A stretch of 64,000 nt of DNA from Acanthosepion pharaonis (taxonomy: Eukaryota; Mollusca; Cephalopoda; Sepiida; Sepiidae). Location of the stretch: positions 124,001 through 188,000 of the forward strand of contig CAHIKZ030002038.1 of assembly GCA_903632075.3 (NCBI GenBank), written 5' to 3'. The position numbers and the translations under genes are program-made. Each line of letters opens with the position of its first letter. Position 1 is the stretch's first letter. The notes under the pieces were generated by a model. That model did no database searches and was not told the origin of the DNA. It saw only the letters and a list, made by a program, of their open reading frames with translations. Positions 11,536-22,559 of this stretch are shown here, in pieces.

Positions 11536-12125
11536 ACCTTATCCAAGAAATTCAGATAGATATTAAAAAAATGGATTGAGTAGAATAAATGAGAAACCAA
11601 TGCAAAAGAAATTGTAAAGCATAAAAAACTGGATTTAAGCTTTCAAAATTTGTTGATATCTCTGGGTCTCTTTTATAGTATGAAAAATAACTCACTTTAC
11701 AAAATGTTTTCATCCTGAAGACTAAAATTTCTTGATAACAGAGATAAAATCAGTGACATATATTGAATATAGGTGGGAAAAATATTTATGTTCACCCATA
11801 TATATCTTTGTAGGTTTATGGTAATTAGCATAATAGCTTACAAATCACATTAGAATAAATGTAATCTTATAACTTATAAACGTAAGAGTCACAATAAACT
11901 TTTAGCTTTCTTTTTAAGAGTTTGAAAAACTAATTTAACAATCAAGTACAAAGAGTTGTATTCATGACAGACTACAGTAAACATAAATAAACTTTTTTTA
12001 TGCAATGGGCACAAAAATATTTATGACTCATTTTGTGATATTTATTGTGGTAGCTAGGAACTGAATCTGGACTATCTGAGGTATACATGTATGTATGTAT
12101 GTACACTTGATTATTTCCTTTCTAT

Positions 12126-12147
12126 CATACACACACACACACACGCA
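12126..12147 (+). repeat. (CA)n microsatellite
   Basis: ACAC run with one GC interruption. Confidence 0.9.
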
Positions 12148-12159
12148 CACATTACTTTA

Positions 12160-12735
12160 AATATTATATTTAGTAGATATATGTTTGAGTAGACATATCT
12201 GTTTTGCAAACAGTGTAAATTGATGTTTACCAGCCTGTGCATTTGAGAGTCTTATAGAGTGAATTTGCTTTCCAGGAGGTTTCAAACCTAAATCCCCCTT
12301 GTAGAGGAAACCAACATTAAGTTGGCATGCTTTTAGACTACTCAGCCAGAGAAGACTTTCACAATGAAGCAAGGTTCAATTACCCTATTTAAGAAATGCA
12401 CATATCTTCTGATCTCTTGAAGCGCCTACTTATTTTTGTAAGTGAAATGTAAGCAAAGTAATTTCTCAGGAATTAATGGATTTATTTATAATCCAACGTT
12501 ATTTCTTATTACTTAAAATAGTATATTTAATGGATATGCACATTTTTGTAGACATCTGTTTTGTAAACAGTGTAAATTTATGTCTACTGACCAGTGCATT
12601 TGAGAGCCTTGATAAAGTGAATTTGCTTTCCATCAGGTTTCAAATTTATTTACCCCCCCCACCCTGCCTGTAGGGGAAACCAACATTAAGTTGACATGCT
12701 TTTAGACAACCTTGCTTTTTAAACAGTGTCAAGCT
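12160..12735 (+). repeat. Direct duplication of a ~200-bp unit
   Basis: 12160-12350 and 12515-12715 share in the same order TAGACATCTGTTTTG, AAACAGTGTAAATT, AGTGAATTTGCTTTCC and GGAAACCAACATTAAGTTG. Both copies are non-coding. The second has a C-run insertion (12651-12660). An offset near 360 bp suggests a local duplication or two neighbouring insertions of one family. Confidence 0.75.
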
Positions 12736-13471
12736 ACTAGTTTGTGAATTCAAGGTTCTTAATAAAGAAAATATATATGATTGAATGAGTGAAAGAGATA
12801 GGTTGCAATGAGATATATAAGTAAGTGTATTAATGTAAATTTTCATTCCAAAATTTGTATGCATATGCTTCTGTCTTTGAGACATCAGTCCTCAAAACAG
12901 CTTACCCTTACTGGTAAGTAGGGTGCTGTGTGAACATGCTTATGCATGAGTGTAGATGCTTTGCATGGATTCCTTACAAGATAAGAATGTTGTCTTTTAG
13001 AATCTGACTGGAGCTAATCAGATAAGATCTTTGCATTACTGTAAAGACATGACTCATAAGAATCTCAACAGAAAACAATAAATCAACAAACAACACCCAC
13101 AAAAAAAAAGATTAAAAAAAATTAAAAAAGTAGTAACAAAAAAAAAAAAAAAAGCAGGCGAGTAGGATATGGGTTAGGGCTAAAGAACGCTAGATAAGCA
13201 GTGTAAATCACTTTTAAATCCACCCACCATCAAAAAAAAAAAAGAAAGGAAGGTAGAATCTTGTGAAAGGAATGGGAATAAGCACATTGCATGCACAAAT
13301 ACTACTTAAATATATAAAATAAGCATCTCATTCATTTTATATAAAACAGAGAGAGATAGAGAGAAGAGGTTACTCTATGAATAAAACATATACCAGAATT
13401 GGCTTTGTCCAGTAAATCTTCGTGTAAATATCCATATATAATTAAATGTGCATATGTGCGTATATATACAC

Positions 13472-13735
13472 ACAGTAGTTTCCAATTATCTGTGAGGGAT
13501 ATGTTCCAAGATCCCAGTGGATACATGAAACCACAGATAGTACCAAACTCTACATGTACTACTTTTCCTATGCATTTGATAAACTTTAATTTATAAAATT
13601 AGGCATAAAAAGAGATCATCAAAAATAAGTAATAATAAAATAGAGCAATTATAACACTATACATCTAATAAAAGTGACACAGACAAGATTCATTTTAATG
13701 TTAGATCTTAGCAATATCAACATATTAACAGAAAA
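13472..13735 (+). mobile_element. Tigger/pogo-like DNA transposon fragment (left end)
   Basis: Starts CAGTAGTTTCC and contains CCAAGATCCCAGTGGATACA, ACAGATAGTACCAAAC and GATAAACTTTAATTTATAAA. The same order occurs at 27.11-27.79 kb. From memory it closely follows a non-autonomous Tigger-class element of mammalian genomes, including its CCCCAGTGGATGCCTGAAACC start. The copy ends abruptly where the 24-bp minisatellite begins. No transposase frame is seen. Confidence 0.55.
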
Positions 13736-13737
13736 GC

Positions 13738-14803
13738 GAAGACACAGAAGACGGGCAAAGGGGATTTTGTTGAGAAGACGGCAAAGGGAAGTCCCAGAAG
13801 ACGGGCAAAGGGAGAAGAAAAAGAAGAAGACGAAGACGGGCAAAGGAAGACGAGAAGACGGGCAAAGGGAAAAAAAGAAGACGGGCAAAGGGGAAGACGC
13901 AGAAGACGGGCAAAGGAGAAGATGCAGAAGACGGGCAAAGGGGAAGACGCAGAAGACGGGCAAAGGGCAAGAAACAGAAGACGGGCAAAGGGCAAGAAAC
14001 AGAAGACGGGCAAAAGGCAAGAAACAGAAGACATATAGACGGGCAAAGGGAAGATGCAGAAACGGCAAAGGGAAGATGCAGAAACGGCAAAGGGAAGACG
14101 CAGCAGACGGGCAAAGGGGAAGATATAGAAGACGGCAAAGGGCAAGAAACAGAAGACGGGCAAAGGGCAAGAAACAGAAGACGGGCAAAAGGCAAGAAAC
14201 AGAAGATGGGCAAAGGGGAAGACGCAGCAGACGGGCAAAGGGGAAGACGCAGAAGACGGGCAAAGGGCAAGAAACAGAAGACGGGCAAAGGGCAAGAAAC
14301 AGAAGACGGGCAAAGGGCAAGAAACAGAAGACGGGCAAAGAGGAAGAAAAAGAAGACGGGCAAAGTGGAAGAAAAAGAAGACGGGCAAAGGGCAAGAAAC
14401 AGAAGACGGGCAAAGAGGAAGAAACAGAAGACGGGCAAAGGGCAAGAAACAGAAGATGAGCAAAGAGGAAGAAACAGAAGACGGGCAAAGAGGAAGAAAC
14501 AGAAGACGGGCAAAGAGGAAGAAACAGAAGACGGGCAAAGAGGAAGAAACAGAAGACGGGCAAAGAGGAAGAAGCAGAAGACGGGCAAAGGGAAGAAACA
14601 GAAACGGGCAAACAGAAACAGAAGACGGGCAAAGAGGAAGAAACAGAAGACGGGCAAAGAGGAAGAGAAACAGAAGACGGGCAAAGGGAAGAAGAAGACG
14701 GGCAAAGGGGAAGACGGGCAAAGGGGAAGACGGACAAAGGGGAAGGCGCAGAAGACGGGCTAAGGGGAAGACGCAGAAGACGGGCAAAGGGGAAGAGAAA
14801 TCT
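13738..14803 (+). repeat. 24-bp minisatellite, about 44 units
   Basis: The unit is AGACGGGCAAAG, then GGG/GGC/AGG, then AAG, ACG or AAA, and CAG. Units mix two main variants (GGGGAAGACGCAG and GGCAAGAAACAG / AGGAAGAAACAG) in higher-order blocks. Because 24 is a multiple of three and the unit lacks stops, long open frames appear on both strands in several frames (Arg/Lys/Gly/Gln-rich on plus, Pro/Ser/Leu/Phe-rich on minus). These are by-products, not genes. It is much richer in G and A than the surroundings. The same satellite lies inside a LINE at 20.24 kb. Confidence 0.95.
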
Positions 14804-15039
14804 TATTCATGTGGCATTCTGGTATGATAAAGAATAGAGAGAAAAAGGTTTATGCTTTTCCCAAGAGCAATAGTGTGATATGAACATAATCAACCAAAGC
14901 TGGAAATTCTGTTTTCTGTGTAAATTAAGATTACTCCACACTAACATGACTTATGGTTTTATAAAATAAACAAAAGCTTCCTCACATATGACAATATATT
15001 TGCTACTTCAATCAGAATAAATACGTAAAAGTAACATAA

Positions 15040-15270
15040 TTTAGCAGCCAAATAAAACCTCTCAGTTACTTTAAAAAGAAAATTTTCAATTTTTTTCATT
15101 AACTTTCTAACAACCCTTACAAAAGAATAATCTCTCATTATAAAACCTATACCTCTGTTTTATTTATAAGGTCTGTTCAGAATATAACTAGCTATTCTTG
15201 ATGTAACTTGGCAGCCAATCAATAGGAACTGTGTATACACAGAGTTTCTCAGTCAACAGTAATGGTAGCA
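15040..15270 (+). repeat. Interspersed repeat family B, copy 2
   Basis: Same order as the copy at 9995: AGCAGCCAAATAAAACCTCT, AATCTCTCATTATAAAACCT, then ACTTGGCAGCCAATCAATA. It lacks about 30 bases around the GTTTGTGGGAGGG segment. Confidence 0.7.
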
Positions 15271-15274
15271 TTAG

Positions 15275-15885
15275 CCATTTCTCTACAAGAAAATATTTGC
15301 AATTAATTGACCAAGCAGCCAGTACTGCTTTTGGTTGAGATTTATATAATCTACTAGAACAATTTTTCAGGAAAATAGGCTTTTCAAGTTCTGTAGCTAT
15401 TATCATTCTTTCCAGTATTGATGGGGATTTCCTTCCTAACCTTTTGTTTTAAGTAGTGTGAAATTTTAACAATTTGCTTATGCCATTATTTTCTCTTTGA
15501 ACGACATGCACTAATCACTTTAGTTGTTGCTGCTGTTGGTTGTCCTTAAATGATGTTGTTTCTGTTATTTAGTATAGTTCCTTTGCTTGTGATTCTGTAT
15601 TGCCAGGCCACAGTGTTCAAAGAAGGAAGATCTTTGCCAAAATCCTCAGGCTTAACTCACTCAAAGCCTTTTTTTGTACTGGGTGCCTATTGCATTCATG
15701 ATAACTGAGTAAGTATATGCCTCACACCGTGTGCATGGACACTGTTCAAAATATTGCATTACTCAAGTCTGTTAACCACCCTCTTTCCATTCAGATTTGC
15801 TTCCCTATCGCTTCTGTTTTTTCCCCAAAGCTCAAAAAATAAATAAAGGGTTCATTTTGAAATTCCTTTAAAGTTACCTAGATTG
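15275..15885. other. No gene recognised
   Basis: Slightly less AT-rich sequence without a defensible exon or classifiable repeat. Confidence 0.5.
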
Positions 15886-15889
15886 ACAA

Positions 15890-15995
15890 ACATCTGAAGA
15901 CAATTAGAGGGTACAATGGCTGAAACGTTGTGATAGCCGCAACAAAGCTGAGAACAATAGGCCTAAAGTAAATAATGTAGATAATGATAACTCCT
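15890..15995 (+). repeat. MITE family A, right-end fragment
   Basis: Contains AGAGGGTACAATGGCTGAAA and AAATAATGTAGATAATGATA, matching the right end of the copy at 11.0-11.5 kb. No left end was found. Confidence 0.6.
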
Positions 15996-16129
15996 CATTA
16001 CAGAAATTTAAAAATAAAATTGCTGTTGAAATGTCATAGACAAGATTAAGAAACACTCAACAAGGTAACTGATGGCAATCCTGAAAGACAGCATTGAAGA
16101 CCTGAAAAAAAAAAAGTGGAAGACATGCT

Positions 16130-16615
16130 GGTTTGGTTTGGTTTGTTTTATGGCATATCAACCACAATGGGTTATTTAATGCCGACAAAATTTCCTTTTT
16201 TTCCCAAAAAATGTATAGCTGGTAATATTTTTTTTTTAAAATGTATAGTTTGGTTTGTTTTGTTTTGTGGCATATTAACCTCAATGGGTTATTTAATGCT
16301 GACAAAATTTTTATTTCTGGTAATATTTTCTTTTTTCAAATATTTATTGCTGACACTAATTTTTTAAAAAGTATTTCTAGTATTAAAATCTATTTTCACA
16401 CTTTCATAGTGTTGTGAGTCAGGTTATGGAGTCAACTATTTGCCCATAGCTGGGACCCTAACAGGTGCTATCACCCCAGGTCAGAGTGGACCTGGGAACA
16501 TCAGCAATTAAGAGGTGGTTCCACGCTCCTCAAAACCTCCTTGTTGTTGGATGTAGTTTATTGTCTTACCCAGGACATGGATGCAGTTTATTATCATACC
16601 CAGGACGAGGAAGAC
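16130..16615 (+). repeat. Interspersed repeat family C (CCCATAGCTGGGACCCTAAC)
   Basis: Begins with GGTTTGGTTTGTTTTATGGC and GGGTTATTTAATGCC, partly duplicated, then CCCATAGCTGGGACCCTAAC, GTCAGAGTGGACCTGGGAAC and GCAATTAAGAGGTGGTTCC. Further copies are at 28.6-29.4 kb (tandem, minus) and 38.7-39.06 kb (plus). Spaced T-runs and an inner duplication make it look composite. No coding region or transposon class was recognised. Confidence 0.75.
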
Positions 16616-16840
16616 ATGCTGGAATAAGTGTGTAAAGACCTACAGATAGTATTTTATAGAGGACTAACACACCATTGCCCTAGGTAGGCCTTTTTTGTTA
16701 ATATTAAATGGCTGGACATTCTATACAAACTTCATATAGCTAGTATATATAATGGGTATGAGAAGATAAAGAAAAAAATAAAGAAAGTTTATCAATCTAA
16801 AATGTTTCACTTTAACCTTTAGCACAAGAAATGAAAAAGT

Positions 16841-17022
16841 TTCAGGAATTCTCTCCCTTCGCATGCTAAAGGTAAATTCTGTAAAATTTTACAGATTGTT
16901 GCTATAAATAAACACTTGTCAACTGTTATTTTCGGAAATAACAGTTGACAAGTATTTATTTATAGCAACAGTCTCAAGGAAACAGAATGCACCTACAGCA
17001 TGCAAAGGGAGAGAATTCTATG
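16841..17022. mobile_element. Near-perfect palindromic hairpin MITE
   Basis: Outer arms GGAATTCTCTCCCTTCGCAT and ATGCAAAGGGAGAGAATTC, inner arms TTGCTATAAATAAACACTTG continuing to CAACTGTTATTT around a 4-bp centre TCGG. The whole 180 bp folds on itself with few mismatches. It lies about 490 bp right of exon 17511-17651 on the plus coordinate axis reversed, i.e. downstream of it in the gene. Confidence 0.85.
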
Positions 17023-17510
17023 GTGACAAATTTCACCTCAAGCATGCTAATGTTATCGCTTCATCAGAGATTGCAGGAAAACAGACAAAAAGACAGAATC
17101 TTGGTATTTTCAATTTTGTTTGGATAATTTCTCATTGGTTACTCATGTATCACATGCATTGAAACTGTAGATAATTCTATATGTATGTAAGATAGTAAAA
17201 ACTCTAATATGTCGAGGTGGGCATTGGATGGTAATGTGTATTTTGTGTATGTGTGTCTGTCTAGTAGGAGGAGTTCTAATGTTTTCATTTTTGTGTGGTC
17301 AGTTGGCATAGTTGGGTGGTATTCTTTGTATTAGATAAGTATAAGTTAGATTCTTTAAGAATGGATTCAAAGAAGGATAGCAATGTAATGTGTATATAAT
17401 CAAAACATAGAGACTTATTGCAAAAGTGTAAAGATTGGGATTAAATAACAGTATGTCCAAGTAATTGTAAAGACTCTTCATATGTAAAATGACATTAATT
17501 ATATTCTTAC

Positions 17511-17651
17511 CTGACTAAGGGCTTAGCTACAGTCCATAACAGCTTCTGAAGACCAGGTAACTTTGTATTACCAGCTTTTATAGATACAAGGTCCTCGTCT
17601 TGACCCTCATCAATATACTGCTTTAATATACTCATAAATTCTCCTTCAGTT
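17511..17651 (-). CDS. INPPL1: SHIP-like exon: helical linker with LPGLQKL motif
   Basis: A 141-bp exon with acceptor CTTTCAG and donor GTAAGA. It reads K/TEGEFMSILKQYIDEGQ, then DEDLVSIKAGNTKLPGLQKL, then LWTVAKPLV, ending with two bases. SHIP1 has at the same place an acidic helix, a phosphatase-proximal stretch ending in GSSSLPHLKKLTTLLCKELY. The shared LPxLxKL core and spacing support orthology. No enzymatic residue lies here; the segment is expected to be a helical bundle between SH2 and catalytic domains. Confidence 0.82.
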
Positions 17652-18143
17652 CTGAAAGAAAAAAAAATTAAATAATATCAGATTATCAACATTAATCACA
17701 CATTAAGAATGTTTTTCTTTTTATATTGAGGAATGAGATTTTTTTCTTTGTTGCCCACCTGTAACTGTTACATTCTGGCTGAAAATGTACACACACAATC
17801 AATTACAAATAAAAAACAATTGATTCACTTATTTAATTTTTTTTTACTAAAATTTCACAGACATGAAAAATCAAAATCAAAGAACAGACACCAAAGTCTG
17901 GATTTCTCACATAGGCGTGAAAAAACTGTGGATTCACTAAATTCACTTAATCCAACCCCACACCAAGCCTTTTAAAAATGTTCAAATTTTTTTCACACCT
18001 TTTGCTCACATCTTGTAAGTGGGGTTTATCCCCACCAGCTGACAGCATGTTTTGGAAACAATTTTTTTTTTTATTGCTGGCTAGCTGGCTTTGAGCCAGC
18101 CATATCAAAGACAAATTAGCTTCTTTTGAATCCTATCTTCTTC

Positions 18144-18421
18144 CTTATTGTTATGGAGTGATTTCACAGTGGAGGCTTGTATTTGTACTAAGTCGGTCAT
18201 AAAATAGGTTCGACGTACAAAACGTTAGGAACTTCATATAATAGGTATGACGCAGAGAAATATATTTGTGGTCACTGATAGTTTAGTATTCGACTAAGTG
18301 TTGTCCGACATCAACTGACTGACCGACCCACTGAGCGACTCATTACTCTTACTACTTCTACTTATTATAGGTGGGAGAGTCTATTAACTATAGAATAGGT
18401 GTGTTCGACTATAACACTTAT
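18144..18421 (+). mobile_element. Solo LTR with CTTAT target duplication
   Basis: A 268-bp segment, 18149-18416, begins TGTTATGGAGTG and ends GACTATAACA. It is flanked by perfect 5-bp direct repeats CTTAT (18144-18148, 18417-18421). TG..CA ends, 5-bp duplication and lack of coding sequence identify a solo LTR left by recombination of an LTR retrotransposon. The orientation is not determined; it sits just left of the LINE coding remnant. Confidence 0.82.
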
Positions 18422-20243
18422 TGATGCTTTTCTTGCAAAAATTATTGAAATTATGCTATTTTTTTCTTTTCTTAAAACTCACATGGACCAAACATTCTTC
18501 AATTCCCTCCTCTGAATTCTCGATTCCTGGCTATCTTACTCTCTTTAGGAAGGACTCCAGTGTCTATATGTATGGCCTGGGTGTTTGGGAACATCACCCA
18601 CTGGCTAGGGAACTCTCTCTTGAGTCTCCAGATCATTCTTACATGTTCCCCTGTCTTTCTCTACTAAACTCAGTCAGCTATCTCTTCTTTCTCTATCATT
18701 CCCCTTCTTCTCATGACTGTTGTGTGCTAGATAGTATTTCTGATAATATAGATAAAGCCCTCTTTCTTCACCCATTTGCAAATATCTTTTTATTTGGCAA
18801 CTTTAATGCCCACCATATCAGGTGGCTTAATCACTTTGTTACTGACTTTGCTGTCATCCAAACTCTGAACTTCACTATCATTCAATCTCTCACACAAGTG
18901 GTGGACTTCCCTGCACATTTCCCCAGTAATTCTGATAGATACACTTCTCTTCTTTACCTCTACCCCTGACTCATGTTATACTCTGCAGCTTTGCCCTCTT
19001 GGCACTCCAATCAGGTGGTAGTGTCTGTAAATGTCTCTTTCTGCCAATATCTGTTGGAATGAAGTTTTTAATCATGCTGAGAAAAAATATGCAACTGAGG
19101 TCTCCACCTAGGTGAAAGCTGGCATCAAAGCTTTCATTACAGTATGGAAATACAAAGTGAAACCACAATCATCTCTTTGGTTCTCATCTGCATGCTCAGC
19201 TGTGATAGCTTACAGTAATCACTTCTTTCAGCTGTACCAGAGAGACAGGTTTGATTGTAACAGACATCTCTTTATCATTGCTTGTAATGAATCCAATTGT
19301 GTCCTCAAAGAAGTGAGTTACTGTTTGCTGATAGAATGAAACAATGTATAGCTTCTCACAAGTTTGGTTCTGGCAGCTCTGGAAGAGTGTGCTGAACAAC
19401 AGCAAATCCTCAGTCACTACACTCTTCAATCAATTTGAAGTTCTGACCTTTACAGCAGATAAGTTTTAGTGCTTTGCTTGGAAGTTCTCTTCCAACTCCA
19501 CATTCAATTCATCTGAAGTACCCATGACTGATTTCCCCTTTAGAACAGAAACTCTACAGAGGGATATGCACATAATCCATCACTGATTTCAAACATCATT
19601 TCCAAACTAGACTCCCACAAGGCAAGCATATGTGAAAAGATCCCTGCTGTTGTCCTAAAGAAATGTGCTCCTGAGCTGACTCCAGTTCTTTCCAAACTCT
19701 ACAATAACTGCCTGATTGCTTCCTTACTTAGAAGTCCTCCTCTGTAGTTCCTGTTTTTAAGAACTCTGAAGAACCCTCTAAGCCTTAAATTCTCTTAGTC
19801 TCTTAACACATTTTGGCAAACTATTCAAGTATCTGATCAATGTTGAAGTGGTTAAGCATCTTACTTCTCACAACCTCCTTTCAGACAAAAAATATAACTT
19901 TTGTTTTGTTGATGCCATCACTGAATTTGTATATCAAGCTCTAGATAAGAATGGCGAAGCTTGGGTTGTGGCTCTAGATATCTCAAAGGCATTTGACAGG
20001 TTTTGGCATGCTGGCCTTTTTAAAAAGTATAGTGCTATGAAAAGGAACAGGATGAATAATTGGTTTAATCCAATCATTCCTATCAAATCATAAAATGAAG
20101 TTTCTGTTGAATAGGCTCAGTTCCAAATTCTTTCATATGAATGAGGGGGACCCTAATACTTTATCCTGGGTCCTATGCTGTTTCTAATATTCAATGATTT
20201 CCCCAATGTATTTATGTAGATGACACTACCATTTACTTCTGTC
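18421..20243 (+). pseudogene. Jockey/CR1-like LINE, endonuclease and N-terminal RT part
   Basis: Decayed non-LTR retrotransposon. 18421-18969 retains an endonuclease-like segment ending in FLFGNFNAHHIRWLNHF (the usual GDFN has become GNFN, with loss of a catalytic Asp). After stops and frameshifts, 19848-20093 retains LLSDKKYNFC and VVALDISKAFDRFWHAGLF, which is RT motif A. The YVDD catalytic motif survives in another frame at 20213-20224, followed by TTIYFC. Many stops show it is inactive. The reading then runs into the 24-bp minisatellite. Confidence 0.88.
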
Positions 20244-20540
20244 AGACGGGCAAAGGGGAAGACGCAGAAGACGGGCAAAGGGGAAGACGCAGAAGACGGG
20301 CAAAGGGGAAGACGCAGAAGACGGACAAAGGGGAAGAAAAAGAAGACGGGCAAAGAGGAAGAAACAGAAGACGGGCAAAGGGGAAGACGCAGAAGACGGG
20401 CAAAGGGGAAGACGCAGAAGACAGGCAAAGGGCAAGAAACAGAAGACGGGCAAAGGGCAAGAAACAGAAGACGGGCAAAAGGCAAGAAACAGAAGACGCA
20501 GCAGACGGGCAAAGGGGAAGACGCAGAATACGGGCAAAAG
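20244..20540 (+). repeat. 24-bp minisatellite inside a LINE RT, about 12 units
   Basis: Same unit and same variants as at 13.7-14.8 kb. It starts directly after YVDDTTIYFC of the LINE and ends before KLQLVNWGKKWLVNFN. In an intact LINE of this type about 30 residues would lie in that gap, so the satellite replaces, rather than merely interrupts, part of the RT. Confidence 0.93.
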
Positions 20541-21270
20541 AAGCTCCAATTAGTTAACTGGGGCAAGAAATGGCTTGTAAATTTTAACACCTCAAAAACA
20601 AAACTGCTTTCATTTAACCATCACAGAGAACCTTTTCTGCCTATCATCAGCATGGCTGATGCTAAACTCCAGGAGAACAAAACACTGCGTTCTTGGCCTC
20701 ATGTTTTACACTGACATGAAGTGGAGCACCTACATCGAATCAATGGCTACATCTACTGCAAGGAAAGTTGGGTCATTGTGTCATGCTAGAAAATTTTTCT
20801 TATCAGAATCCATTTTGCACATTTACAAATCTACCATTCATCCGTGCATTGAATACTGTTGTCATATCTGGTCTTGTGTCCCTGCTGTAGATCTAGAGAT
20901 TCTTGACAAAATCCAAAGAAGGATCTGCAATGTAATCAATCCTGACCAGACATCTTTACTTGACAGTTACTTTCTCACTGATGTGACATGGTCTCCCTGT
21001 GTCTTTTCTACAAATATTTTCATGGCAACTGCTCTGACAAGCTTTTTTCCATCCTGACCCCTCGACTATATGAATTTAAGCATGCTACTAGATTGGCATC
21101 TAGGTACCACCCTTTTACTGCTGAAATAGCTAAATGCAACTGTCATTTCTACTCCAACAAGTTCCTTTTCTCACCCACCTGTTGAACTCTCTTCCATTTC
21201 CTTACTTCCCTGATAACTACAATCTTCAAAAATTTAAATGCAACATCAATTGCTAATCTTCTTGAACCCT
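20541..21270 (+). pseudogene. LINE RT C-terminal part (thumb and tail)
   Basis: Continues the LINE after the minisatellite: KWLVNFNTSKTKLLSFN, then in a shifted frame LGLMFYTDMKWSTYIES, IEYCCHIWSCVPAVDLE, LDKIQRRICNVINP, and finally LPFPYLPDNYNLQKFKCN. This order is standard for the C terminus of jockey-clade RTs. It contains several frame changes. The CAATGGTTAAATAAA end near 21370 may be the 3' terminus. Confidence 0.85.
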
Positions 21271-21749
21271 GTTCATCTTTTGTCCTTTCCTCAATCCTCC
21301 CTAATCTTTTTCACTTTCACTCCCTGTAATCCACTGTGTATAAGTGACATTGCTACCTTGCTTGGGGGTGCAATGGTTAAATAAAATCTTGTATTTTGTC
21401 AGCTTTAAAACATGTGACATGAACAATATGCATATTTTTGTTTAATATCTTTTTTCATCAAGATAATGAAACTAATTCCAATAATTTCATGCCTTATCAA
21501 AATCTGGGTGAAATTTCTTTGACCAAAAATATTTTCAAAATATCTTTAACTAAATTATAGCAGGAAATTGAAGAATAATCAAAATTAATGCTTTGTACTT
21601 TTTGCTGGTTCTTAGTTCAAATCTTACTACATAAATGATAAAGCATCACTAATCCTGATGGTAGAAAGAATAAATGGTAAACTCCCATCTCACAAAATCC
21701 AAACCTTAGAATGAATAGGTAACATGTAGATAATTTCATGAATGTATAA

Positions 21750-22208
21750 CAACATTTTGGGTTACAGGACAACTGCCCCCCTAGACAATTTCCCCATAGG
21801 ACAACTGGCCTTGGACAATGGAAAGGGCAATTTTTTTTTAAGTTTTGCTTTTACTTCAATAACAAAGATAAATTTCTAAGAACCATCTTGAAGTTTATGG
21901 GATTATCCTGACCTGACAAAATGAAATGTAAGAACTGATTATTGTAATTATTATCTTTTTACAAACATTATTTTAACCAGACATTTATTAATTAATAATT
22001 ATTGTATTTGCATAGAGCCCACAATTCACAATTTTAGTAGTATAATTATAGTGATATAAAAATATAAATCTTATTATTGAATAATTCTTCTTATTGGATA
22101 AGTTGTTCTTTCTCTTAATTTTCTTTTAATGGGAGAAATTGTCTGGGTGACAGTTGTCCTATGGGAACAATTGTCCTGGAAGCAATTGTCTCTCCTGATA
22201 CCAACATT
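21750..22208. mobile_element. DNA transposon/MITE with GGACAATTG-rich inverted ends
   Basis: Left end CAGGACAACTGCCCCCCTAG, CCATAGGACAACTGG; right end (reversed) CAGGAGAGACAATTGC, CCATAGGACAACTGTC. Both ends hold tandem GGACAA-type motifs. CAACATT repeats at 21750-21756 and 22202-22208 may be the target duplication. The interior is non-coding. Confidence 0.65.
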
Positions 22209-22559
22209 CTGCAAATAAAGAAAAGAGAGAGATACATGCATTGAACTGTCAGCTCATTACACAGAACTTAGAGATCATTATCAGAAAGCAAATATAGGGT
22301 TATAATATTCCAACATCATAGAAAACAACAAATATGGACTTTGAGATAAAAATTAAGTTTCAAAAATAAAAAAGATACATCATTTTTCCTTTTAATTTGA
22401 ATAGAAGTCTTTATAGTTATATAATATTGTTTTCTATGATTAAAAAAAATCTTAATATAAAAAAGTTTTTTTGCTATATGTTAATATATGTGTATTGACA
22501 ATATGGGAAAGTAAATGCACATGCTAAATACAGTCACTCAAAGTCTGTTATTTAAGGCC

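Noticed and set aside
13649..14827. Long open frames of 100-360 codons on both strands
   Set aside because: They are produced by a stop-free 24-bp tandem repeat; composition and overlap in several frames rule out real genes.
18421..18969. 182-codon frame as a possible host gene
   Set aside because: It is the endonuclease part of a LINE (GNFNAHH motif) and continues into RT motifs downstream.
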